From: Daphnia pulex
Lineage: Eukaryota > Arthropoda > Branchiopoda > Diplostraca > Daphniidae
Length of the DNA stretch: 64,000 bases
Assembly (NCBI RefSeq): GCF_021134715.1
Contig: NC_060018.1
Coordinates: 1,178,001 to 1,242,000, forward strand
Direction of reading: 5' to 3'
Below, one piece after another: positions 28,848-39,620 of the stretch. The position numbers and the translations under genes are program-made. The stretch's first letter is position 1. Each line of letters starts with the position of its first letter. The notes beneath the pieces were generated by a model. It was not told the origin of the DNA, searched no databases, and was given only the letters and a program-made list of their open reading frames with translations.

Positions 28848-31055
28848 AACTGTTGGCTGCCTTGATACACATGATGGTCAATACACATTCTGGAAGATCA
28901 TATTTGCATACCTTACCACATATCCAAAATCAATTCTCTTGTTAAGAGGACTGTTAGTGGTGAGAATGCTCCAGCTGAGGTTAATTTTGGCTGTGTGGTA
29001 AGGTTCTTCATTATTTAATTAATAAGTTTCATTAGTGTTATAAATCGAAAACAATGTGTTTTTCTGGGACTACAGATCAAGTGCTTGATGGGTTGGTTAG
29101 GTTTTCTTTTTTTTTTTTGGTTTGCTACTAGGATGTCCAATGCAAGTGAATGTGGAAGTGGTTCACAATATAGTTAAGATCATTGCATTTATGTCTAGCG
29201 TTGCTATGTTCACTAATGGACGAATTAAAGTTAGTCATTCATTACACAGAAAATGTAAGGTGTTCAGGAAAGAAACTGGAAATGATCGGCCATAAACTTT
29301 GCACTGAACTCGTGACGTGAGCAAATAAATGATAAGGTAAGTTATTTTCAGCAAAATAAAATAATAATGGTCCTTACATTCTGTTTAATTTCCAAAAGGA
29401 AATAAATTTTTATCTTGGCAATCCATTTTATGTCATGTCAAAGCTGATTTAGTTGATCAGTTTAAAAAACACGTAGAAATGGTAACATGGTCTACTCTGT
29501 TATATGCTACTCTCGCTGTATTGCTCGGTGTTATTAGAAATGTATTTAATAAATTAGACAATTTAAGTGAATTATCAAGAGGTTTGTGTATACATTTATG
29601 GGTGTAACGTAACTTAATAGTAAACTGTATAATTTTAACGATTTCTAATGGAGCGATTCATTTCCGTCACGAAATATTATTAGCGGCTTCTTCCATCATT
29701 ATTTAGGACACATCTAAAGCTAGGATTCCGCACTTCCAATTCACATTTGTATCGGAGCACTGGCTTAATAGATCCCAATTTCCAAAAAATTTACTTATCG
29801 CAATCTGGTCGATGTCGATCTTGAAAATTATGAGCCGTTACCCCGACCCACTTCCCCTCCTATAACATTGTTATCCCAATGCTGTTCTACAACTAAAGCG
29901 CTACGCAAAATCTAAATGACAAAGGTTGAAGCTGAATAGTGTGACGATTGCATATGTTTAAAGAGTAGTTAACTTGTAGTTACCTCGAATCCGAACGTTT
30001 ATTACAAAGGTCGTTTCTACGTTAAACTGAAAAGACGAGAATACGTTGTTACTGACAAGTGAAAACATTGGGAATTTCGATGGTGCCGTCTGCAATGCAT
30101 CGAGTGAAGCAGTGCAAACTGGACAGTAGTAAACAGGATTTAGGGCTTTAGGCCTATTCAATGGCTGACGAGTTACGATTTTTAGAAGAAATAAAGTAAA
30201 TTTATATCAATTTCAATATAGTTATGTAGGATACTCTCGAGTGCTATGTGATTATTTCCCCTTTTATCCTGGATCAGGTGATTCAGGAGTAGGATCTTCA
30301 ACATTCTCATTGAAAAAAAAATTCTTTCAGTAAAAGTCTTTCGGTTGTCTTATACTCTCTTTGTAATTTTATTACAGAAAGGATAAAATGAATATTTCCT
30401 GCTATAATGGAAAACAATGTACTGAAAACTGAACGGAAACGAAAAGAGAACTGAAAAGTGTAATGCCTACAACTCGGCCACAAGTGAGTAGATTAAATTA
30501 TAAATATGAATATTTAAATAATGTGTTGATAGGTAAATAAAAGTATGGTTATAGGTTGTAAAGTACATGATTTGAATATATAAATGATATAGTATTAAGT
30601 TAACAGATAGTTTGGTTAGATATGGCAACCGTAGAACTCCAAAGACAGAAGAACTCCACCGACAATAGAACCCAAATATTTTAAATAATTTTTAAAAATT
30701 TCTTTGTATGCGACAGTAGAACTCCAGAGACATAAGAACTCCTTTTTTAAATATTATTAAAATACCCGAAAATATTATTAAAATACATCATTAAAATTTT
30801 CTTTAACTTTAGCGATAAAAAAAGTGACCCCCCATACCCCCCAATCTCATCAGATTTATTTGTATGTGATGTGTATCTGATTATTCATTTCTCGTGAGTC
30901 GTGATGTTAAGCTTCGGAAACAGAGTTCGGAAAGCAATCCGTTCCGTAGCATAGCCTACTTCTACGAATCTACTCTTCAGGCTATGTTCCGTAGTCAACC
31001 GTGGTAATCGTGAGGGAACTTTAGGCTGTCCGCTGTCGGTAGGTGGCTAAAATGG
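28848..31055. other. AT-rich non-coding stretch after RpS15A
   Basis: No conserved gene. AATAAA at about 29325 could end a long RpS15A 3'UTR. A 42-codon frame at 29479-29607 (MVTWSTLLYATLAVLLGV...) encodes one hydrophobic segment but matches nothing I know. Around 30629-30742 two diverged copies of a unit with GTAGAACTCC and GAACTCC lie about 85 bp apart. Otherwise nothing is seen. Confidence 0.55.
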
Positions 31056-31710
31056 ATTGTCCCCCCATCCACCAGGTGACGCGAGTGTCTTCGTGTGGAA
31101 GAAATATTTGCCATTTGTTTCCGAGACGCTGACTGAAAGTGTATTGTATTCCAAATTCAATTCATTGCGGAATTGAGGTGTCGGATCTACATTTTCAGCC
31201 AAATGTAATTGGTAATGCTACTTTGGATTTCCTAAATATAATCAATCTTTGACGTCTCTGTCTGAATTTACAGGCAATCTGGCATATAATTACACTTGGC
31301 CAAATGTGATAACGGGTCGAAACTGCTGTCCATTCTCGGAATTTTGTCGAAATGTCGACCATTGTTAGCTGTATGGCTCATGTCGTGCAGAAACACTTCA
31401 AAGCTAGTAAAGTAATTTTCTTGATCAATTTCCCTGCAATAATGCAATAGGTTTTATTGGTTGATTTTCAGGTCGGAGATGGAGATCCCTTTGCTCAACT
31501 GTTGCAGAAATTGAGAACATGACAAAGTCTGAGCTTCTCAGCTTCAAGGATGTTGTATCTTTAATGTGGTTTTGTTGCAGCCAGCTGGTGAGAAAGATGT
31601 GTTTGAGTCGAGTTGAGCTGCAGGCAGTTTATCGAGCTGGTGTTATCCCAAGTGTCACTGCAGGAAAACTTCTTGAATTGGCAATTTGATATTATTGGTT
31701 GTAACTTGGG
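31056..31710 (+). other. Candidate short spliced transcript (peptide or ncRNA), copy 1
   Basis: The layout parallels a unit inside the inverted repeat (38985-39620). Shared landmarks in the same order are a CCACCAGGT..CGCGAGTGTCTTC block (31069), an acceptor-like AATTTACAG (31275), a short frame starting ATG at 31352, a donor with GTAATT at 31412, an acceptor TTTTCAG at 31471, and a TTGTTGCAGCCA..TGGTGA block (31574). The two exons 31352-31411 and 31472-31522 join in frame over a 60-bp intron to a 36-residue peptide (MSTIVSCMAHVVQKH...). It has no known domain and could equally be a non-coding RNA. Confidence 0.3.
31143..31235 (+). repeat. Outlying 93-bp inverted match to 43045-43137
   Basis: The reverse complement of 43045-43137 reads through this segment without a visible mismatch. 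The match ends at TTTCCTAA on both sides; after that the left sequence runs into unrelated DNA while the right sequence continues into the outer end of the large palindrome. It marks the former outer extent of the inverted duplication. Confidence 0.85.
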
Positions 31711-33132
31711 AAGTCTTGTTTGTTTTGTTTTTTAAGTTTTGTGTTCAACTGACAAGTTTAACTCTTATGTGATGTAGACAATTAAGGGTAATAATTTGTC
31801 CTCCCAAATAATTGTTTCTTCAAAAGATAGTTATACATTGTTGGTCAGCTTTCACTGAGTTAGCGATTTCCTTCCAATCAAACTAGAACAAAAATTCCCA
31901 CTCAGTATTACCAAGTTTATAACACATTGGAAGTAGATGTACAGAATTCTTTTCTGGTTTCTTTTCCAATTCAAATCAATTGTTAACTTTAAATTAAGTA
32001 AATTTTATTATCAGTACCCTTTTTCACATTTCATATAGTTTCATTAATGTTCTTTTGCTTTGTAGGAGTTCATGGTCAGTTTGAGCTGTTTGTTGTGTTG
32101 CTGTTTTGGTGTACAGTGGTTTTGCAGTCCCTTTCCAGTTGAGAGATGCTCTGAAATGGAGCTTGTGCAGACTTGCAGTTCAACATCACACTTAAATGTG
32201 TCATTTGCCTATGTTGGTGTCCATGCAGTATATGCATTGTTGAACAGTTGGTTAAAATAGTCTATGCTGCCTGATGGCTGTCGGTCTTATTTTATCGGTT
32301 GCATTTGGCGATAATCGTCTCTTGCTACCTGTACCGGCGTTGAGGTAATGCTTGATGTTTCTTTCAGTTATTAACTTTTAATTAAAGTCTCTATTCTTTT
32401 TCAGTTGAATCGTTTGCTGCCGTTCCATAGACTTGATCCCTTGGTAAAACTGAGGAGAGGTTGCTGAAATTCAAGACTCGTCAATAAACTATCTAGATGT
32501 AGACAAATTACAGGTGCATATCTGGGCTCCCTTCTTCAGTGGCCCCGTTTCCCTAAATAACCACTAACCAACGCCCGCCGGTGGTCACTCACTCGCTGCG
32601 ACAGACCAGGAGGAAGGGAGATGTTTGGTCGAACGAGGACTTGCAAGGCGCATGATTCGATGAAATCTGTTGAAGGGTCATGAGTCTAGCCGGAAGCCTA
32701 CTATGATGCATTGCTCTCATAATAACTGCTATTCAGCTCTCTTCGCTCTTTTTCCGGGTTCTCTAAACCACGGCCGGGTAATCTCCCTGGTAGAGTCAGT
32801 CGGGCAGTGTCTCCCCCTGCTTGACTGGCTGCAGTTTTTACCGGACGGTTTGTTTAATAAATAAAACAAGTATAAAAAACCATATAATGTCATTTTATAA
32901 ATTGTTATTCATTAATTAAATATATATAGATAACAACTTGATTAACAAGCATAAATATACAACATTGTTTATTAAACAGACCGTCCGGTACAAACTCTTA
33001 GTTAGTACTATTGCTCAAAAACTGATTCTCTTGAATCAGCAGACTCGAGAGTTTATAGCGCCTTCAAGGTAGATATTTCTGAATGGTACCCGTCTTGTCA
33101 ACTGCTAATGATTCATGTTCTTGGTTTGACAG
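31711..33132. other. Left-only non-coding DNA
   Basis: Part of the segment missing from the right arm. Several acceptor-like pyrimidine/AG sites (for example 32067 and 32402) hint at spliced RNA, but no frame is convincing. It also contains a GC-richer stretch (32520-32840) and the MITE candidate listed separately. Confidence 0.5.
32841..32988. mobile_element. MITE candidate with 20-bp terminal inverted repeats and TA flanks
   Basis: CCGGACGGTTTGTTTAATAA at the left end (from 32841) is mirrored by the sequence ending ACCGTCCGG at 32988, with one mismatch in about 21 bp. Both ends are flanked by TA, the target duplication of Tc1/mariner elements. The roughly 106-bp AT-rich interior has no coding capacity. 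A short hairpin of other origin is possible. Confidence 0.5.
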
Positions 33133-33653
33133 AAGCTGTGTTGTGTTTGTTGATCGTCTCCACCATGCACGCGATAATCAAGACCAGCAAGCAGCAACGT
33201 CTTGATCAAGAAGAAGAAAAGAACGGAGAAGCAAAGAACGACGATGTAAATAGCGGGGTGGGTACCGCTAAATTCATTCTTAGTTGAATGTCGAATCGCT
33301 AATACCATTGTTGGTTATGGTAGAACAGTTTTCCATACTGGTACGCTGTATGACGTCGAGCATTGCCAAAATGGAAGTGCTCTTTGAAGAACTGAGCGTC
33401 TAAATCTTCTTCAGTCAGATGAAGCTAACGGATTCGGAAATCGTCGAAGAAGCAGAGGACATCACAGCTGAAAAAAAAAACGTGAGTCAAACTCCTGTGG
33501 TTAAGTTCTGCAGCTACTCTCAAAATATTTTGTCTTGTTTGCTCGTGTTGATTGTAGACTGCTTTTAAATTATCTATCAGTGAAGCCCTAATAAGAGGTC
33601 CAAGAGAAATTTATTCGGGTCAACTGATACCATACCACGTACTAAATCGTTAA
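33133..33653 (+). CDS. Candidate small spliced gene, unknown function (3' part)
   Basis: Three segments join in frame through good splice sites: 33133-33245 (acceptor GACAG, donor GAT/GTAAAT), 33419-33481 (acceptor GTCAG, donor GTGAGT) and 33558-33653 (acceptor TTGTAG, stop TAA), with introns of 173 and 76 bp. The first exon enters with two bases of a codon and reads a hydrophobic run (AVLCLLIVS) before CCACC-ATG at 33165. Then come basic (KTSKQQR) and strongly acidic stretches (EEEKNGE, EIVEEAEDITAE), and the protein ends YHVLNR. From the ATG this gives 79 residues. The layout suggests a single-pass membrane protein tail, but no family is recognised and upstream exons are not established. 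Chance alignment of splice sites cannot be excluded. Confidence 0.3.
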
Positions 33654-34276
33654 TGGTTTTCAGGTAAAAAATAACCATGAGAATATGGGGTCGCAGAAAT
33701 AGATGTCAACTGGTGGAAAATAAGAAGGTGATACGGTATTTCTCTTTTCTTTTTTAAAAATACTGTCTGATTTTTAAAGATTTGGTGAGGAACATCCAAT
33801 CTGTCGATCGCGGTCGCTAACCAATTGGTAGAAAAACAGCACCAATAATGGTAAGAAGGTGTGCTGTGAAGTGGCGTGATAATTTTAATCATGGACATGG
33901 ACATTCAGGTTTCATTTCGTTTTTTTGTCAGGTCGAACTCGGATGTGCTTTATTCGAGATTTTAACACAAATTGCATTTTATCATCAATTATGATTCTTA
34001 AAGGTGATGGCTTGGCTAAACTTTCGACGGTTAAACTCTTTTAATAAATAGATAATATAACATTGAGCTAATGATCTTGCATTCTTGACTAAATCTTTTC
34101 AGGCAACTTTTGAAGTTTTTGTGGGCACTGATTTGCAGAGTACTCGTGACCAACAGATAAAATGGCCCAATTGCAAATTTGCAAGCTGTCTTCAAAAACC
34201 AAGGAATTTCTATTTGCAAGGTAATTATTTCAACCAATGTTTCTTTTTATTACTGTGGTAATAATTCAAGATAATG
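33654..34276. other. Left-only non-coding DNA before the palindrome
   Basis: AT-rich, no supported gene, and absent from the mirrored right side. Confidence 0.5.
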
Positions 34277-34367
34277 AAGTCTAATTAGGTAGAAAACCTT
34301 TCTCTGAAAAGTTTAGGAACCATTGTTAATTTGAATTGGTATAAAGTGAGTTTTAAGCCATAATCAT

Positions 34368-34690
34368 TTGGTATTAATTTTTATATTGGTTGTTGTAGAC
34401 CCATTCCAATCCCCAGCAACGTAAACCTGCAGAAGAAAAGGCACGTAAAACTTGTCATGCAGTGGTGTAGAGGTTGGGTGAGAATGGGATGTGTTTCATA
34501 ACCATTTGGTATTCATTTTGATATTGGTTGTTGTAGACCCATCCCCAGCAACGACAACCTGCAAAAGGAAAGGTACGTAAAACTTGTCAAAAAGAGGTTG
34601 GGTGAGAACGGGATGTGTTACATAACCATTTGGTATTCATTTTGATATTGGTTGTTGTAGACCCATCCCCAGAAACTTCAACCTGCAAAA
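34368..34690 (+). repeat. Three tandem copies of a ~125-138 bp unit
   Basis: TTGGTTGTTGTAGACCCA recurs at about 34386, 34524 and 34647, each preceded by TTTGGTATT and followed by CCCCAG..AAC and CCTGCA. Two copies continue into AAAACTTGTC and GGTTGGGTGAGAA. The array sits directly upstream of the TATA box of the first pseudogene and is mirrored at about 42631-42953. Confidence 0.85.
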
Positions 34691-34856
34691 GGAAAGGGCA
34701 GTCTGCCTGTCCTTCACATTCGAAGGTCACGGAGATCATTACATAAAACGTGCCATGCAGTGGTGTAGAGGTTGGGTGAGAACGGGACGTGTTTCATCAT
34801 TTTCAAGTAGCTACAATAGCCGCAAGGCTTAAAAGGTGAGGGTGATCAAAAAATCG

Positions 34857-34893
34857 TATAAAAGGAGAGAGAAAAGGCGAAGGTAAATCAGTC
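34857..34893 (+). promoter_or_regulatory. TATA box and TCAGTC initiator of tyrosine-rich pseudogene A
   Basis: TATAAAAG starts at 34857 and TCAGTC at 34888, with the initiator A at 34890. That spacing (33 bp) is nearly ideal for an arthropod core promoter. About 60 bp of leader precede the ATG at 34951. The mirrored copy lies at 42428-42464. Confidence 0.65.
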
Positions 34894-34950
34894 GAGGGAG
34901 CATCTCCGACACGGCAACAACTGCAGCGCTCTGTCTGTCATTTCGCATCC

Positions 34951-35900
34951 ATGGGTAAATATTCTGTCTTTTACATAGAGTTTGGTTTCAATCCTTCTTT
35001 TTATTTGTTTATGTATGCCTGTTATTATGTAATATTTATGTTAAAATTTATAATTGTCTAGCAAACTATGGCGTAGTGCTGCTGTTGTGTGTTGAATCAT
35101 TGATGGCTGGGTCGACCACTGGTTTACCGATGTCTTCTTGGTATGTCGGATACTAAACCGCAACGCCGCCGCCTTACTACCCAAAAGCAACTTACGCAAC
35201 GACCAGTTACTGCACCGAGGTCTTCAAGTACTACACCACTAAAGCACCGGACTTGAATAGCACAATTTACGCTGCCCCGAGCCACTACACTGACGCCCTG
35301 AAGTATTACTCTGCCCCGAGTTACTACTCCACCAAGGCGACGGATGATGACTACGCATGCTGCCCCATCCTCCGAGGCTCATACACCGAGGCTCCTAAGT
35401 ATTACAATCTTCTCATCTACTTATTGCACCGATTTTCCTAAATACTACTCTGTTCCCAGCTGCTACACCAAGGCTCCCGCTGATTTCTACACCGAAGCGG
35501 CAAAGTACTACTCTGCCCCGATCTACACAACGATAAATGAGGCGGCCAAGTGTTACGCTGTCCCGACTTACTGCACAGAAGCTGCTCTTTCGTACTACGT
35601 TGAACAGGAATACTACACTGATGCTCCAGTTCACTACACCACGACCTAGGCTACACCGCAGCCCCCAAGTACTACACCGAAGAAGCCGCCTATAACAACG
35701 TATGCTGCCTAGTTTACTACACCGAGGCTCCCAAGTACTAAATCACTAAGGCACCGGAATTCTACACGTCTGTGTAAGCTACCCCTGCCTACTACACCGA
35801 GGCCCCGCATTACTACAACACTGAAGCGCTCAAGTACTACACTACAACCTGCGCTTCCCCGAGCTACTACACCTACGTCCCGAAGTATTACTGTGCGTAA
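34951..35900 (+). pseudogene. Tyrosine-rich repetitive secreted protein, pseudogene A
   Basis: Exon 1 is only ATGG (34951-34954). The intron runs to 35061, and exon 2 supplies a signal peptide (NYGVVLLLCVESLMAG). The body is an irregular repeat built from YYT/YYS, EAPK, TTKAP and YAAPS words, typical of extracellular structural proteins; cuticle or egg-case material is a guess. It is broken by a TAA at 35154-35156 (where the repeat grammar expects CAA), frame changes near 35360-35405, a TAG at about 35647 and later stops. The intact promoter and splice sites suggest recent decay. The same lesions occur in the right arm. Confidence 0.7.
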
Positions 35901-35990
35901 AAAGAGTCTTCAAAAAAAAAAGAAGTGCCCGAACTGCAGTGCCCTATCTGTCACCAACTGCTTTCCTCATCGTGTAACCGATTCGCAATC

Positions 35991-36782
35991 ATGGGTAAAT
36001 ATTCTTATTTTTACATTGAGTTTTGTATCAATTAGATTTTTTTCTATTTGTTAATATGCCTGTTAATATTTAATATTAATGTTTCAATTTATTTTTGTTT
36101 AGTCAACTATGGCGTCGTGCTCCTGTTGGGTGTTGCATAGTTGATGACTGGGTTGACTGCAGGTGTAGCGATGTCTCCTTGGTATGGCGGAAATCAAACC
36201 GCAACGTCGCCGCCTTTCCTACACAACTAAAGCAACAACAGTTCCTGCGCCGATGTCTTCAAGTACTACACCACCAAAGCACCGGAGTTTTATACCACAA
36301 CTTACGCTGCCCCGAGCCACTACACTGATGCCCTGAAGTATTACTCTCCCTGAGTTACTACTCCATCTAGGTGACGGAGTACTACATGACTACGCATGCT
36401 GCCACATCCTACTACACCGAGGCTTCTAAGTATTACTCTGTTCTCAGCTACTTATTGCACCGATTTTCCTAAATGCTACTCTGTTCCCAGCTGCTACACC
36501 GAGGCTCCCGCTGATGTCTCCACCAAGACGGTTGAGTACTACACCGAAGCGGCAAAGTACTTCTCTGCCCCGATCTACACAACCACAACTGAGGCGGCCA
36601 AGTATTACGCAGTCCCGACTTGCTACACAAAAGCCGCTCTTTCGTGCTACGTTGAACAGAAATACTACACTGATGCTCCAGTCTACTACACCACGACCTA
36701 CGCTACACCTAGCTTCAACACTGCAGCCCCCAAGTACTACACCGAAGAAGCCGCCTATTACACAACTACGTACGCTGCCTAG
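35991..36782 (+). pseudogene. Tyrosine-rich repetitive secreted protein, pseudogene B
   Basis: Tandem paralogue of A with the same ATGG first exon (35991-35994) and an intron to 36102. Exon 2 begins with the NYGVVLLL signal peptide, which is broken by TAG at 36138-36140. Further stops and frameshifts fall near 36352-36390. The longest intact stretch (36396-36782) keeps the YYTEA/APTCYT/TTTYAA pattern and ends at TAG. The leader resembles that of A (ACTGCAG..CTGTC), but no TATA box is evident in the 90 bp upstream. Confidence 0.7.
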
Positions 36783-38580
36783 TTTACTACATCGACGAAT
36801 TTAAGTATTGCCCTGCTCCAAACTACCAAAATTAGGTTCATATGTATTGCAATTTTCATTACTATATTACCTGCTCCGACCTAAACACCTAAGTTCTGAA
36901 GTATTTCTCTGTATTTGTGAAAGATTGCTGAAATACAAGATTTAATGATAGATCACATGTTTCTATTATCTCGTTAAATACCTTCTCCTGCTGATAATTG
37001 CATGATGTGAGAATATTTCTGAGTGCTATGTTAACTTACAAATAATTGATCTTGCCAAATACACTGATAAAAATTCAAACTCTTATATTTTTACATTTCA
37101 ATAATATTTAAACTCCTTTTTATAAATTCTTTTCTATCATTAAAATTCTAAGTCCAACGAACTATTTTATTAAAAATGCAAATCCACCACCCAATTATTT
37201 CTGCTAAGTCCAGACTTTTGTTTTTGAAAAAAAATTTAAAAAAATTCCCCTTACACGAAATTTTAAAAAATTTTATCGCGAAAAAGATTGATACGAATAT
37301 TTTATTGCATACAAAATTTATTTTTATAACATTTTACATACATCATATACATTTTTCCTGTGGCCCCCAGGGGGGGGGGGGCCTGTCGCTTTCTCTACCG
37401 CGATAATAACATGATGCAAGTTATATGCAAGTTATTATTTGTTTGGTGCAGAAAGCTTGTTTTATCTAGCAGTTCTCAACTGTTTCAAACCTGACATTGA
37501 TCAGGTTGCCTCAGTCGTATACTGCATGATTGAATGAAACTCAAAAGACAACAGATCAAACTTTTAACGCAGCAACACAAAATATCAATGGCAGAGCAAT
37601 TTCATATGGCATGGATGAAAACACAAACACAAAAATGTTAAAGTCAGGAACCCAGATGCCACAGCTCCGCTACAACAGCACAGCAACTTCTGGATTACAC
37701 TACAACTGCATGCTGCATACAAAGGCTCAATCTGTCTTCGTCACACCTTTCACCATTTGGCTGCAACAAGGTAACCACCAGCGTTTAAGAAGTGTTTGTT
37801 GTACCTGTTAAAGAAAAGAAAATTATTTTCGAGAAACACAACTGTGTACACATGCATACTCATTATAACAAAAGAATACAAAGAGTAACAGAAAACTACG
37901 CAGTCCAACAGAACAACTTTGATATCTGATTCAAAATTTCTATAGTAGCAGAGCAAATTGGTCTACTCTCTAGTCATGTTAACTAAATCTGTAGTACTTT
38001 GGCAAGACATTTTATCAAAATAATTACTTTTTCGTGTTGAATGGGGTGAGACGTAAGCCAAAAAACAGGCAGCGAGACACACGAGGCACGCCATTTCGGA
38101 AAAGTACAGGCACTTTCCAAGTCTGAGTAGAATGATTTGGCAAATTGGTTTCTACATGCTATATCACCTGTAAATTTTCACATCAACATTTTACATTCAT
38201 TAACAATAGGAAATTAACAATAAATACCTTTTAATTTTCATCGTGAGGAGCGTGACAACCGACAACCTACTTCAGCTGCGTCTTGGAACAAAATGGCCGC
38301 TGAACGTCCCTGAAGACACTCGCGCTACCTGGTGGACATCATACAGTTGGGGTGTCAGAGATGTCCAACAGATGTCATAGGCGTCGTTGTTTTCATGTGA
38401 TGGCGGATTGTTGTGTTGAGTGATTGTCAAAAGTTTTCCTATTTCTTCATGAAAATTACCGATGAATTCATCAGTAAATTCAAGTTCTTTTCTTTGCAAC
38501 TTGTTTGTGATGTGATTTATTCCTTATGTGTGCTGGATCAAATTCAAAATTCAGGTCCTAGGAAGGAACGGGACAGGAAA

Positions 38581-38738
38581 TTGATTATTGTTGATTGATT
38601 GCAGGATTTGATAGATTGTATTTTCTCTCATAGGTAAAGCTATGAAAAATATCATATCATCTAGGTCATGGGTAATCTTCTGGTTTATTATATTAATAGA
38701 GTTTGTGGAAGTGATGCTAGGCTACTTGTATGCTACTG
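38581..38738. other. Loop (spacer) of the large inverted repeat
   Basis: 158 bp of AT-rich single-copy sequence between the arms. The innermost paired block is AGGAACGGGACAGGAAA at 38564-38580 and its complement at 38739-38755. Confidence 0.85.
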
Positions 38739-38984
38739 TTTCCTGTCCCGTTCCTACAGGTTAGATTGAGGAATTTTGAATTTGATCCAGCACACCTAAG
38801 GAATAAATCACATCACAAACAAGTTGCAAAGAAAAGAACTTGAATTTACTGATGAATTCATCGGTAATTTTCATGAAGAAATAGGAAAACTTTTGACAAT
38901 CACTCAACACAACAATCCGCCATCACATGAAAACAACGACGCCTATGACATCTGTTGGACATCTCTGACACCCCAACTGTATGA

Positions 38985-39620
38985 TGTCCACCAGGTAGCG
39001 CGAGTGTCTTCAGGGACGTTCAGCGGCCATTTTGTTCCAAGACGCAGCTGAAGTAGGTTGTCGGTTGTCACGCTCCTCACGATGAAAATTAAAAGGTATT
39101 TATTGTTAATTTCCTATTGTTAATGAATGTAAAATGTTGATGTGAAAATTTACAGGTGATATAGCATGTAGAAACCAATTTGCCAAATCATTCTACTCAG
39201 ACTTGGAAAGTGCCTGTACTTTTCCGAAATGGCGTGCCTCGTGTGTCTCGCTGCCTGTTTTTTGGCTTACGTCTCACCCCATTCAACACGAAAAAGTAAT
39301 TATTTTGATAAAATGTCTTGCCAAAGTACTACAGATTTAGTTAACATGACTAGAGAGTAGACCAATTTGCTCTGCTACTATAGAAATTTTGAATCAGATA
39401 TCAAAGTTGTTCTGTTGGACTGCGTAGTTTTCTGTTACTCTTTGTATTCTTTTGTTATAATGAGTATGCATGTGTACACAGTTGTGTTTCTCGAAAATAA
39501 TTTTCTTTTCTTTAACAGGTACAACAAACACTTCTTAAACGCTGGTGGTTACCTTGTTGCAGCCAAATGGTGAAAGGTGTGACGAAGACAGATTGAGCCT
39601 TTGTATGCAGCATGCAGTTG
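38985..39620 (+). other. Candidate short spliced transcript, copy 2 (mirrored at 37703-38337)
   Basis: Same landmark order as the unit at 31056-31710: CCACCAGGTAGCGCGAGTGTCTTC (38990), AATTTACAG (39155), ATG at 39229, donor GTAATT at 39296, acceptor TTTAACAG (39518), then CCTTGTTGCAGCCAAATGGTGA. Joining 39229-39295 to 39519-39538 gives a 28-residue peptide beginning MACLVCLAACFL, unlike that of copy 1. Conservation of splice landmarks without conservation of the peptide favours a non-coding RNA, or decay. Confidence 0.3.

Larger units (their letters stand above)
34277..38580 (+). repeat. Left arm of large inverted repeat
   Basis: Reverse-complementary to 38739-43044. Paired positions add to 77321 in the outer half and 77323 in the inner half; the step is a run of 12 G at 37370-37381 facing 10 C at 39942-39951. 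Other visible differences are few: 34436, 34442, 34502 and 34573 in the outer end, 35516 (C) versus 41805 (A), and a patchy match next to the loop (38552-38563). The arm carries a tandem repeat, a TATA/initiator, two tyrosine-rich pseudogenes and a short minus-strand transcription unit. Confidence 0.95.

Noticed and set aside
35413-35634. Antisense frame opposite pseudogene A (and mirror 41687-41908)
   Set aside because: Open only because the repetitive YYT/EAPK codons lack stops on the other strand.
37176-37811. Frames in the inner part of the arms (and mirrors at 39512-40145)
   Set aside because: AT-rich or low-complexity translations without features. The second runs antisense to the candidate transcript unit.
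38824-39051. 75-codon frame in the right arm (and its mirror at 38272-38499)
   Set aside because: It begins with TTG rather than ATG, has no recognisable domain, and its identity in the two arms follows from the palindrome rather than selection. It could be a decayed element, but this is not supportable.
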